Positions 52,831 through 61,600 of a stretch of DNA of 64,000 nt are shown one piece after another; within the stretch, counting starts at the first letter, position 1; the number at the start of each line of letters is the position of its first letter. The notes beneath the pieces were generated by a model. That model made no database searches, was not told the origin of the DNA, and saw only the letters and a list, made by a program, of their open reading frames with translations. A program made the position numbers and the translations under genes. Origin of the DNA: an uncultured Bacilli bacterium (GTDB taxonomy: Bacteria > Bacillota_I > Bacilli_A > RF39 > UBA660); NCBI GenBank assembly GCA_934096805.1, contig CAKOMW010000002.1, forward strand, positions 186,001 through 250,000, given 5' to 3'.

Positions 52831-53277
52831 TTAATGTTTTTCTTGTTTTATTACTCTTTGATAATACTTTTCTAAATCTATTCCAACACTATCTTCATTA
52901 GTGATATTTGGTATTAAAGAATTAAATTGTTGAAGAGCATAAATAAAAGTACTCTTGCAGCCAATTAATGAGGGATTAGCATAATCTTTTCCATTTATTT
53001 TAGACTTTATTCCCTTAAAAGTATTAAGTATATAAGTAAGACCTTTATCATTTATTTCCATTTCCATTAATCTATCCTCAAAAGTTGATACAAAATGAAT
53101 CAAACTATATCTTTTGTCTTCACCATATACACTAAAAAAAGTTTCTTCTGAATATAAACTTGGCTTAGTACCATGGTACACAATATAGTTAGTATTACCC
53201 ATCAAATCAGATATTTGTTCTGCATATAGGAACTCTAAATCATTTCTGTTAATTATCATTTTTCTTGTTATAATCAT
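52831..53277 (-). CDS. Conserved-looking protein, unknown
   Basis: I do not recognise this 148-residue soluble protein (MIITRKMIINRNDLEFLYAE, FFSVYGEDKRYSLIHFVSTFEDRLMEMEIN). GGAGGG precedes the ATG. It lies between dnaE and hisS in the same direction, with gaps of 48 and 18 bases, so it is probably part of a dnaE-orf-hisS-ttcA operon. Confidence 0.6.
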   Translation of the reverse strand: MIITRKMIINRNDLEFLYAEQISDLMGNTNYIVYHGTKPSLYSEETFFSVYGEDKRYSLIHFVSTFEDRLMEMEINDKGLTYILNTFKGIKSKINGKDYANPSLIGCKSTFIYALQQFNSLIPNITNEDSVGIDLEKYYQRVIKQEKH

Positions 53278-53325
53278 AATATCCCTCCTAGAATGCCATT
53301 ATTATATTAAAAATTATTTAAAAAG

Positions 53326-56247
53326 TCAATGTTTTAGTACTTCTATTTCATTAGCTATAAGTTGATAAGTATCAAATCTTCTTTCAACCCTACCTGATAT
53401 TTTTAAAATATCATTTTTCTTTACACTATACTTCTTATACATATCAGGAAACAATGTTATACTCACTGTTCCAGTATTATCACTACCAGTAATAAAAGAC
53501 ATCGTATCACCCTTTTTAGTTAACACTTCTTTCACTTTATCAATCGAAGCAATAATATCTATATTCTTATTATGAAAGTTTTTTATATTAGAAATATCTA
53601 TTATATTTTTATAACTTAATTTATACTTTTCCGTCTTATGCGAAGTCAAATATATTCCAAATAGTTCTTTTTCTTTTTCCAATATTTCATCTATATCAAG
53701 CTCATCGTATATAGTTATATTAGGCTTTGGTACTACAGATTCCTCTAACTCACTAATTAGATAAATATAATTTTCAATACTATCAATATTATTTAATAAA
53801 GTATTAATATTATAAAAACAATCTAAGCTATGAGAGTATATAAGAGATTCTAATACTTTTTTATTATTTATTTTTTTGAAATTTCTTTTCATAAAATCAA
53901 AAATATCTGTATATCCTTCTTTTCTTTCTTCAAATATATAGTTTGAAATTACACCCCCAATATTTCTAATACTAGCAAGCGGAAACATTATCCCCTCTTT
54001 TGTTACTTTAAATTTGTAATCACTACTTTGATTAACATCTGGAGGAAGTATTTTAATCCCAAGTTTTTTTACTTCATTTGTATATTCCTTTAGCTTTACT
54101 TCACTTCCAATTACTCCCTTTAAAAGACTAGCATAAAAATATTTAGGAAAATAGTATTTCAAATAAGCCATTTTATAAGCCACAATTGAATAAGAAACTG
54201 AATGACTCTTGTTAAAACCATAATTAGCAAACTTCAAAATTAAATCAAACACTTTAGAGGCAATTTCTTTACTATAACCATTCTCTATAGACTTTTTAAT
54301 AAACTTGTCTTCTTCTTGTTTTAAAACATCATATTTCTTTTTGCTCATAGCTCTTCTTAAAATGTCAGCTTCTCCAAGTGTATAACCAGCAAGAGTTCTG
54401 GCAATTAGCATTATTTGTTCTTGATAAACAATAATGCCATAAGTATCTTTCAATATATCATATAAACTATCATCAATGTAATCTATCTTTTCTTTTCCTT
54501 CTTTTCTTTTTATATAAGATGGAATATTTAAAGCAGGACCAGGTCTAAAAAGAGCGATCGCAGCACACAAATCATTAAAATTTTCTGGTTTTAAATCACA
54601 TAAAAATTTCTTCATACCTTCACTTTCAAATTGAAATATTCCAGTAGTATCACCCTTTTTAAATAGTTCCATTACTTTAGAATCATCAATAGGAATTTTA
54701 CTAAAACTAATTGAAAGGTTTAAATCTTTGTTTATATCAGATATTATGTCATCAATAATTGAAAGGTTTTTAATACCTAAAAAATCCATTTTTATAAGGC
54801 CTAGTTCTTCAAGATATTCCATAGTATATTCGGTTAAGTACATATCCTCACTACTGCTTTTTATTATTGGTAACACCTCATAAAGAGGTTTATAGCTTAT
54901 TACTATTCCTGCAGCATGAATACTAGTATGTCTTTTATTACCTTCAATTTTATTTACTATGTTATATAAAAGTTTGTTCTTAGAAGAATCAAAAATAAAT
55001 TTATAAATATCTCTATCTCTATTTACTAATTCTTTTAATGATTCTTTAAATTTTAGCTTTTTACATATATAATCTATATCCTTTGTATCAATATTTAAAG
55101 TCCGTCCTATGTCTCTTACTGCTTGACGACCTCCAAGAGTCCCAAATGTAATGATACCAGAAACATTATCATTACCATATTTTTCTCTTACATAGTTGAT
55201 TACTTCATCTCTTTTATTATCTGGGAAATCAGTATCGATATCTGGCATAGTTATTCTCTCAGGATTCAAAAATCTCTCGAATAGTAAGTTATATTTAATA
55301 GGGTCAACATCAGTAATACCTAAACAATATGATACAAGAGAACCCGCAGCCGAACCTCTTCCTGGTCCCACTAAAATATTGTTTAGTTTAGCATATTTTA
55401 TATAGTCATAAACAACAAGAAAATAGTCTTCAAAATGCATTTTTAAAATTATATCAAGCTCATAGTTAAGTCTTGACAAATACTCTTCAGTAACATGATT
55501 AGAAAGCCTTCGATAAAGACCTTTTAAAGATAATTCTTTCAAATATTTTTTAGAATCAGCAACATCATATTTAGGCATATAAAGCTTTTTTGTAAAAGAA
55601 ACATTGCACAAATCACTTATTTTATTAGTATTATTTAAAGTATCAATGCTAAAATTATTTATTAAATCATCATATTGATACAAATGATTATTTTGATAAG
55701 TAAAATTAATACCATCATTAATTGTTTTACCATTTTTTATCATTAAAAGATACGGAAGATATTTATATTCGTATTCCTCTAAATAAAGAGTTTTATTTAT
55801 ATAAACAAGTTCAAATTCATTAAAATTATACTCTTCTTTCTTAGAAGAAACACCAATATAAATATAATTAAAATAAGACTTATAGAAAAGATAATCTTCT
55901 TTATTAAAAACAATACATATTAAATTATCTTTATAAAGTGATAAATCCTCTAAGGTAAGATCTCTTTCATTTTTAATTGTTTCAATTCTTACTAAATTAT
56001 GATAGCCATCTTCATTCATTGCATATAAAAGAAGTTTACTGTTATCACAAAGTACTTCTAATCCAATAATAGGCTTTATATTATTTTTAGATAATTTATT
56101 TATAAATTCCATAGTTCCATAAAGATTATCATCACATATTGCACAGGAAGTAATATTTAATTTTTTAAGTTTAGGTATTAAATCATCTATTTTTACAAGA
56201 CTATTAAGTAAACTATAATCAGTCTTAATATATAGTGGTGTATACAT
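53326..56247 (-). CDS. dnaE: DNA polymerase III alpha subunit DnaE
   Basis: The error-prone or lagging-strand polymerase of Firmicutes, 973 residues. The PHP domain (1-200) opens TPLYIKTDYSLLNSLVKI, where the metal-binding histidine of the family HTxYSLLD is replaced, so the domain is probably inactive. The palm motifs are VGPGRGSAAGSLVSYCLGITDVDP and MPDIDTDFPD. RHTSIHAAGIVIS and DILRRAMSKKK follow. The C-terminal OB domain ends YQLIANEIEVLK. It is shorter than the 1,100-1,160 of typical DnaE, like DnaE3 forms. PolC is also present at 58602. Confidence 0.94.
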   Translation of the reverse strand: MYTPLYIKTDYSLLNSLVKIDDLIPKLKKLNITSCAICDDNLYGTMEFINKLSKNNIKPIIGLEVLCDNSKLLLYAMNEDGYHNLVRIETIKNERDLTLEDLSLYKDNLICIVFNKEDYLFYKSYFNYIYIGVSSKKEEYNFNEFELVYINKTLYLEEYEYKYLPYLLMIKNGKTINDGINFTYQNNHLYQYDDLINNFSIDTLNNTNKISDLCNVSFTKKLYMPKYDVADSKKYLKELSLKGLYRRLSNHVTEEYLSRLNYELDIILKMHFEDYFLVVYDYIKYAKLNNILVGPGRGSAAGSLVSYCLGITDVDPIKYNLLFERFLNPERITMPDIDTDFPDNKRDEVINYVREKYGNDNVSGIITFGTLGGRQAVRDIGRTLNIDTKDIDYICKKLKFKESLKELVNRDRDIYKFIFDSSKNKLLYNIVNKIEGNKRHTSIHAAGIVISYKPLYEVLPIIKSSSEDMYLTEYTMEYLEELGLIKMDFLGIKNLSIIDDIISDINKDLNLSISFSKIPIDDSKVMELFKKGDTTGIFQFESEGMKKFLCDLKPENFNDLCAAIALFRPGPALNIPSYIKRKEGKEKIDYIDDSLYDILKDTYGIIVYQEQIMLIARTLAGYTLGEADILRRAMSKKKYDVLKQEEDKFIKKSIENGYSKEIASKVFDLILKFANYGFNKSHSVSYSIVAYKMAYLKYYFPKYFYASLLKGVIGSEVKLKEYTNEVKKLGIKILPPDVNQSSDYKFKVTKEGIMFPLASIRNIGGVISNYIFEERKEGYTDIFDFMKRNFKKINNKKVLESLIYSHSLDCFYNINTLLNNIDSIENYIYLISELEESVVPKPNITIYDELDIDEILEKEKELFGIYLTSHKTEKYKLSYKNIIDISNIKNFHNKNIDIIASIDKVKEVLTKKGDTMSFITGSDNTGTVSITLFPDMYKKYSVKKNDILKISGRVERRFDTYQLIANEIEVLKH

Positions 56248-56345
56248 AATATTACCTCCTTATAAATATATTTTATCATAAAAAGTTGACTTATTGGAAT
56301 AAAATATGATAGAATTATAATGCTTATTAAAAAGGAGGGATTAAC

Positions 56346-56516
56346 ATGGCTAAAAATTTATCAAATAGAAAACCTAATATGAAAAATCTTCGTCCAAATT
56401 GTTTGAAAAAGACTATTAAAAAACAAGGACTAAATTTACAAGTAGTAACTTTAGATAATGGTGAAAAAGTAAGAGTTTCAGTAAAAGAAGCAAGAACAAT
56501 GAGAAAGGCTTGCTAA
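56346..56516 (+). CDS. rpmB: Ribosomal protein bL28, without zinc-binding N-terminus
   Basis: A 56-residue basic protein. The sequence SNRKPNMKNLRPNCLKK followed by LQVVTLDNGEKVRVSVKEARTMRK matches the bL28 core (SNRKTNRxWxPNxQKV...VRVSTRALR). The usual first CxxCGK and the later cysteine pair are absent, a zinc-free form as seen in several Firmicutes paralogs. GGAGGG precedes the ATG. A TTGACT -35 box lies near 56286 with a possible TAGAAT -10 18 bases later. It is a single gene with its own terminator. Confidence 0.8.
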   Translation: MAKNLSNRKPNMKNLRPNCLKKTIKKQGLNLQVVTLDNGEKVRVSVKEARTMRKAC

Positions 56517-56535
56517 GTAAAAAAGAATCAAAAGA

Positions 56536-56567
56536 AAAGATATCAAATTGCAAATGATATCTTTTTT
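56536..56567 (+). terminator. Terminator after rpmB
   Basis: AAAGATATCA, loop, TGATATCTTTTTT. It could also serve surface protein 4 from the other side, less well. Confidence 0.75.
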
Positions 56568-56580
56568 ATTATATAAATAT

Positions 56581-57642
56581 TTAACTATTAGTTAATTGAT
56601 ATGGACTACCAGAAGTTCCTTCTCCACCTGAAATCTTTATGTTAGATGACAGACTTAGGACTGGGAGCACCGCATCCTCGTTGCTGATGGAGCTACTGTT
56701 TATGACATAACCAATAGGGTGCACGTTTAACGCAACGCCGGAATTGTATGAATCCGGTGTAAGAAGCCATCTATTTTGAGTCTTATCTAACCAATTATTT
56801 GGTGTTTTACAATTTGCAAAACTATAATAATCATATAAAGTACTTGTACATTCTTTTGACGCTCCATATCCATAATCACTAGCATACATTATTGCTATCT
56901 TTTTATTTGCATCATTTTGCATTACTGGATTACTTCCATAATAGTATCCACTTCTATTGGCATTATTCTTTCTTTCATATTGCCACATGACATCAGTTGT
57001 TATTTGTGTACTTGAATACCCTCCAAGATAATACTTTGTTGTTCCTATTATATTTTTTGCATCACTTGTTAATGTATTGTAATAATCATTATTTAAGTAT
57101 GTATTTAGTGTTGCACTTGTCCAATTATTAGTTTTATTTGTATTCCATGCATAATTTCCTATTGAGGTATCTCTTACTATCTTAAATCTATTTTCTATAT
57201 TACCATTTGTGTCTTCAGTTGGTATTATTCCGATTATTCTCCATGTTTCATTATTGAATGTTACATAATTCTTTACTACTGAGTCTCCTCCTCTATATCT
57301 ATATTCAGTTGCAAATTTATTATCTACTTGAAGAGTGTTATCTATTGTATGTGTTATTTGTTCTAAACCATTTTGTCCTACATTTGCAAGAGCAAAATCC
57401 AATGCATAATCAGGCTCCTTTACACTAAGTTTTATTATATTCTTTGATTCTATACTACTACTCCATTTAGCATATGATGCATTTGTAAGATTATAAGAGA
57501 TTACTCCTGTTACTACAAGAAAAAGAACACCTACTAAACTTAATAGATATTTATTATATTCTTTTATATCTTTAAATAAGGGGTTTTGTTTTAGTTTATT
57601 ACTAGTATTTTGCCCCCCCGCCGACGAATATTTGTTTATCAT
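56581..57642 (-). CDS. Surface protein 4: membrane-anchored, poly-G-bearing, variable DUF6273-like domain
   Basis: The in-frame counterpart of surface protein 2. After MINKYSSAGGQNTSNKLKQ comes a membrane helix (YLLSLVGVLFLVVTGVISYN, residues 31-50) and NASYAKWSSSIESKNIIKLS, then the shared domain from residue 87 (LANVGQNGLEQITHTIDNTL) to ISGGEGTSGS. The N-terminal SipW-like ASYAKW resembles TasA-type substrates. Seven G follow TCGTCGGC near the start and leave the gene in frame. At the variable region WLLTPDSYNS replaces WLLPQYSDIS and the conserved VRPV is VLPV. The 5' leader is the same hairpin leader as in copy 2. Confidence 0.72.
   Translation of the reverse strand: MINKYSSAGGQNTSNKLKQNPLFKDIKEYNKYLLSLVGVLFLVVTGVISYNLTNASYAKWSSSIESKNIIKLSVKEPDYALDFALANVGQNGLEQITHTIDNTLQVDNKFATEYRYRGGDSVVKNYVTFNNETWRIIGIIPTEDTNGNIENRFKIVRDTSIGNYAWNTNKTNNWTSATLNTYLNNDYYNTLTSDAKNIIGTTKYYLGGYSSTQITTDVMWQYERKNNANRSGYYYGSNPVMQNDANKKIAIMYASDYGYGASKECTSTLYDYYSFANCKTPNNWLDKTQNRWLLTPDSYNSGVALNVHPIGYVINSSSISNEDAVLPVLSLSSNIKISGGEGTSGSPYQLTNS
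56665..56742 (-). other. Hypervariable region of surface protein 4 (DGR-like VR)
   Basis: About 25 codons. Compared with surface protein 1, successive codons read AGC/AAC, TCC/TAC, ATC/TTC, AGC/TAC, AAC/AAC: first and second bases differ and the final C is kept. The flank after it (CCAGTCCTAAGTCTG and so on) is nearly identical to surface protein 1 for about 50 bases. Confidence 0.55.
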
Positions 57643-57721
57643 ATTACTTGTTAGGTGTTTATAAATAATGAATAAAGTTTTGTAGTTACACCTATCCTCC
57701 TCTTTAGTTTTCTATAACTTA

Positions 57722-57750
57722 ATTTTAATACAAAAAAACTTCTTTTTCAA
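57722..57750 (-). promoter_or_regulatory. Promoter of surface protein 4
   Basis: TTGAAA (57750-57745), 17 bases, TAAAAT (57727-57722), the same as for surface protein 2. The leader carries AGAGGAGGATAGGTGT, a conserved GTG-TAA start-stop, and an AGGTGT/ACACCT hairpin before the real ATG. Confidence 0.65.
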
Positions 57751-57765
57751 GAAATTTTTTTAATT

Positions 57766-57856
57766 TATACAAAACAGTACTTTTTAGTATCATTTTTTAT
57801 ATTAAAAGTTATTTTTGCCTTAGGGCAATTCTTGATTTTGTGTACTGTTTTTTATA
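57766..57856 (+). promoter_or_regulatory. Long palindrome upstream of toxin 3
   Basis: TATACAAAACAGTAC (57766-57780) is matched by GTACTGTTTTTTATA (57842-57856), with GCCTTAGGGC (57817-57826) near the middle. Versions of this palindrome precede all three toxin promoters. Confidence 0.65.
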
Positions 57857-57877
57857 CCAAATGTAGTTTTTGCTCAT

Positions 57878-57906
57878 TTGCATTGTATCTTTACATACTT
57901 TATACT
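57878..57906 (+). promoter_or_regulatory. Toxin 3 promoter (TTGCAT-N17-TATACT)
   Basis: Same boxes as toxin 2; the bases between them differ by two. Confidence 0.75.
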
Positions 57907-57965
57907 TGTATTATGCACGTATCTTTGGGCGTCGGCTTCCTTTCGTATGAGAGGAGGTGGTAGTT

Positions 57966-58049
57966 ATGATGAGTAAGAAAGACATTGTCATAGTATTACA
58001 ATTCGTAGTTACTATTTTGATATTAGTAATCTTTTTTAAAAGCATCTAG
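57966..58049 (+). CDS. Putative holin-like type I toxin, copy 3 (27 residues)
   Basis: MMSKKDIVIVLQFVV plus TILILVIFFKSI: identical to copy 2 except for a three-residue C-terminal extension, because a six-T run keeps the frame open. GGAGGTGG precedes the ATG and follows a TTTCGTATGAGAGG hairpin. Long-range inverted repeats are at 57915-57938 and 58117-58139 and the central hairpin at 58067-58097. Confidence 0.65.
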   Translation: MMSKKDIVIVLQFVVTILILVIFFKSI

Positions 58050-58059
58050 AAATACTCTT

Positions 58060-58145
58060 ATTAAAAGCGACGTCTCCCTGATATAGGAAAACGTCGCTTT
58101 AAAGCTAAAAACTTTGAAGCCGACGTTCAAAGAACGTGCTTCCTT
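58060..58145 (-). ncRNA. Candidate antitoxin RNA 3
   Basis: Promoter TTGTAT-N17-TATATT at 58180-58152 on the minus strand; ends at the GCGACGT/ACGTCGC hairpin followed by TTTTAAT. Confidence 0.6.
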
Positions 58146-58151
58146 ATATAT

Positions 58152-58180
58152 AATATACTACTTATTTAATCTTTATACAA
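58152..58180 (-). promoter_or_regulatory. Antitoxin RNA 3 promoter
   Basis: TTGTAT (58180-58175), 17 bases, TATATT (58157-58152). Confidence 0.65.
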
Positions 58181-58199
58181 GTAGTTTTAATAAATTTAT

Positions 58200-58236
58200 T
58201 GCGACAAAGTGTATGGTTTACTTGAAGTTCCTTAAT
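58200..58236 (-). pseudogene. 3' end relic of a fifth surface protein
   Basis: On the minus strand GGAACTTCAAGTAAACC and the following bases encode GTSSKPYTLSQ and a stop, matching the ends of surface proteins 1 and 3 (GTSSSPYTLSIS). Sequence upstream of it is unrelated. A weaker relic of the same end (TATACACTCT...) lies at about 28185-28215 next to toxin 2. Confidence 0.55.
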
Positions 58237-58341
58237 TTATTTTTATTTCCCATTATTATTGTTTTAGGAGGTATGTTAATTGTTGTTACTCCTAGGGGGT
58301 TCATAGAATGGTGGTGATAATTATGTGGAAAGGATTTAATT

Positions 58342-58401
58342 ATGTATAATTTAATAGCGTTTTGCGTTGTTTTATTATTAATTTTATCAATAAAACATTA
58401 A
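58342..58401 (+). CDS. Possible 19-residue membrane peptide
   Basis: ATG at 58342 to TAA at 58401, AAAGGA nine bases upstream. MYNLIAFCVVLLLILSIKH is one hydrophobic helix with a basic end. A GTACC/GGTAC terminator follows. An upstream TAGGAG/CTCCTA hairpin at 58265-58294 could control translation. No convincing promoter seen. It may be another small toxin or chance. Confidence 0.3.
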   Translation: MYNLIAFCVVLLLILSIKH

Positions 58402-58408
58402 TTAAAAA

Positions 58409-58445
58409 AAGTACCAACTCAACTAAGAATCGGTACTTCTTTTCT
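58409..58445 (+). terminator. Terminator-like hairpin after the 19-residue ORF
   Basis: AAGTACC, loop, GGTACTT then CTTTTCTC. A second stem (GATAGTACTAA/TTAGTATATC, T7) is at 58472-58507. The remainder up to 58601 has an ATAAAATATT/AATATTTTAT inverted repeat (58560-58592) after polC. Confidence 0.45.
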
Positions 58446-58601
58446 CAAACAAAAATCAACATAGAACAGGGATAGTACTAACGCCCAAATTAGTATATCT
58501 CTTTTTTTAGTATATTTAACTTTATTTAAAATATACTTCTTTGTTCATGTTTAGATTATATAAAATATTTAACTGAAATGCAATATTTTATATATTACTT
58601 A

Positions 58602-61600
58602 TTACATCATATCAAAAAGTGATAACTGACTAGATTCAGGTAATCCCTTTAAAATACCCATTAATCTCATCTTTTCAATTAATGTAGAAGAAAGTTTTCC
58701 TCTTTTTTGTAAATCTTCAATACTTATGAAATCTCTTTTTTCTCTTTCACTTATTATATTATTGGCAACAGTTCCTCCCAAACCATCAAGAGCCCTGAAT
58801 GGCGGAATAAGAGTTTTTCCGTCCTCGTCTATAGTAAAGTTCATAGAATGAGATTTCAATAAATCTATCGGACCAAACTTGAATCCTCTGGCACTCATTT
58901 CAAGAGCCACTTCAATGGTTGATAACAAATCTTGTTCCTTTACTGAAAGACCAAACTTATTAATGTTTAATGTATCATATTTTTCTTTTATTGCATCATA
59001 TCCCATTTCCATTACTTCTAGATCAAAAGCAAAGCATTTTACAGAAAAGAATGTTGCATAATATTCAATTGGTCTATTTATTTTAAACCATGCAATTCTC
59101 CAAGCGGCAGAAACATAAGCAGTAGCATGAGCCTTAGGGAACATGTACTTTATCTTATCACATGAATCAATATACCAATCCGGAATACCAGTTTCTTTTA
59201 ATAATTTTTTATAGTTATCCCATTTTTCTTTCTCTTTCTTTTGTTTTCCCTTACGTACCAATTCCATTATTTTAAAAGCATCAATTGGTTTTACTCCGTG
59301 ATTACTTAAGTAAACCATAATATCATCACGACATCCAATAACTTGGCTGAATGGGCATATTTTATTTTTAACTAGTTCTTGAGCATTACCATTCCATACA
59401 TCAGTACCATGTGATAAGCCTGATATTTTTACAAGTTCAGCAAAAGTCGTTGGTTTAGTTTCTAGAACTATTCCAATAACAAATTTAGTAAACTCAGGTA
59501 ACCCCACACATCCCACTTCACATCCTATTTGCTCAGGAGTTACTCCAAGAGCCTTAGTCGAAGAGAATAAACTCATTACCTCTTTATCATCCATCGGAAT
59601 GGTAGTAGGATCTATTCCTGTAAGATCATAAAGCATTTTAAATATTGTTGGGTTATCGTGTCCTAGTATATCCAATTTTAATAAACAAGATTCAATATCA
59701 TGATAGTTAAAGTGTGTTGTATACCATTCAGAACTATCTGAGTCAGCAGGATATTGAAACGGTGTAAAGTCATAAATATCTTTATAATCTGGCACCACTA
59801 CAATACCACCAGGATGTTGACCGGTTGTTCTTTTTATTCCCGTTACACCTTTAGCAAGACGTTCTACTTCAAGCATTTTTACATCAGTAATACCTTTATC
59901 TTCATAGTATCCTCTTACAAATCCAAAAGCAGTTTTTTCAGCAACCGTTCCTATTGTTCCAGCACGAAATACGTGATCTTCTCCAAACAACACTTTTGTA
60001 TAGTTGTGAGCTACTGGTTGATAATCCCCAGAAAAGTTAAGATCTATATCTGGCACTTTATCAGCATTAAATCCAAGGAATGTTGCAAACGGCATATCTT
60101 GACCCTCTTTTTTGAAAGTTGCCCCACAAGAGCATACTCTATCTGGTAAATCATATCCTGAAGGATAGTTCTTTCCATATGGTTCACCATTTTCATCATT
60201 AAAAATTGTCATCTTACATTCTGGACAAACATAATGGGCCGGAAGAGGATTAACTTCAGTTACTCCAAGCATCGTTGCAACAAAACTAGAACCAACCGAA
60301 CCACGAGAACCTACTTGATATCCATCTTGATTAGACTTTTCTACTAATTTTTGGGCAATTAGATAAATAGTATCAAAACCACCATTTATTATCCCGTTTA
60401 ATTCTTGATCTAGTCTATCTTGTATAAGACTAGGAAGAGGATCACCATAAATAGAATGAGCTTTGTTATAACATATACTTTTTATTGTCTCCTCACTATT
60501 TTCAAACTTTGGTGAAAAAGGAATACCATGAGTATCAGGAATTATTTCTAATTCTTCTACTGAATCAGCTATTTTATTTGTATTAGTTATTACAATTTCA
60601 CGAGCTTTTTCTTCTCCTAGAAAACTAAAATCATTTAACATTTCTTCTGTTGTTCTAAAATACATTGCGGGTATATCTTTAATATTTTTTCTATTTAAAG
60701 GGTGTCTTCCTCCACCAGGAACTTTTTGGTTTACTATTATTTTTCTATATATAGTATCATTCCTATCTAATTGATGAACATCTCCAGTTGCCACAACTAT
60801 CTTGTTTTTAGAGGAAGCGACTTCTAATATTTTTTTGATATTAGCAACAACTTCTTCATTATTTTTAAAATCATCTAAATCAATTAAATGACTATATACT
60901 TCAGGTGGTTGAATTTCAATATAATCATAAAAATTCATTAAATCTCCAAGTTCTTCTTCACTTTTACTTCTTGCTTGTCTAAATATTTCACCATTAGCAC
61001 AACTGCTTCCAATTAAAAGTCCTTCTCGTAATCTTTCTATTTCAGACCTTAAAATTCTCGGAGTTTTGTATAAATATTTAGTATTAGCTAAAGACACTAT
61101 TTTAAACAAATTCTTTAAACCAGTTTGATTCTTTACAATAATATTTATATGAAAAAGTTCTCCGAATTTATGAATATCTTCTTTAGATACTAAATCATCT
61201 ATTTCATTTATCTTAAGAATTTGTTTAGTATTAAGCTTAAGCATCATTTTATGAAAAATTAAGGCCGTAGCTTCAGCATCGTAATCTGCACGATGATGAG
61301 CATCCTCATTCCAAGGTATATCATATCTTTTTACTAATGCAGATAAAGAATGTCTTCCAGCTTGAGGTTCAAGGGCACGGGAAAGTTGTAGAGTGTCTAA
61401 AAGGACATTTGTGTATTCCCCAAGATTATATTTTTGATAAGCCATTTCTAAGAACGAAGCATCAAACTTAGCATTATGAGCAACCATTGGCAAATCACCA
61501 TACCAAGAAACAAATTCTTTTACTGCTTCTTCTTCAGTTGGACAATCAACCAACATCTCATCTGTTATATTAGTAAGTTTTATAATATGAGGTTGTAACT

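Noticed and set aside
3539..57642. Diversity-generating reverse transcriptase or template repeat inside this window
   Set aside because: No ORF shows reverse transcriptase motifs (such as YxDD with neighbours), and no non-coding copy of the variable region was found, so the mechanism remains an inference.
59754..60149. 131-codon plus-strand ORF within polC
   Set aside because: It is antisense to conserved PolC motifs and has no binding site; the opposite frame carries the family sequence.
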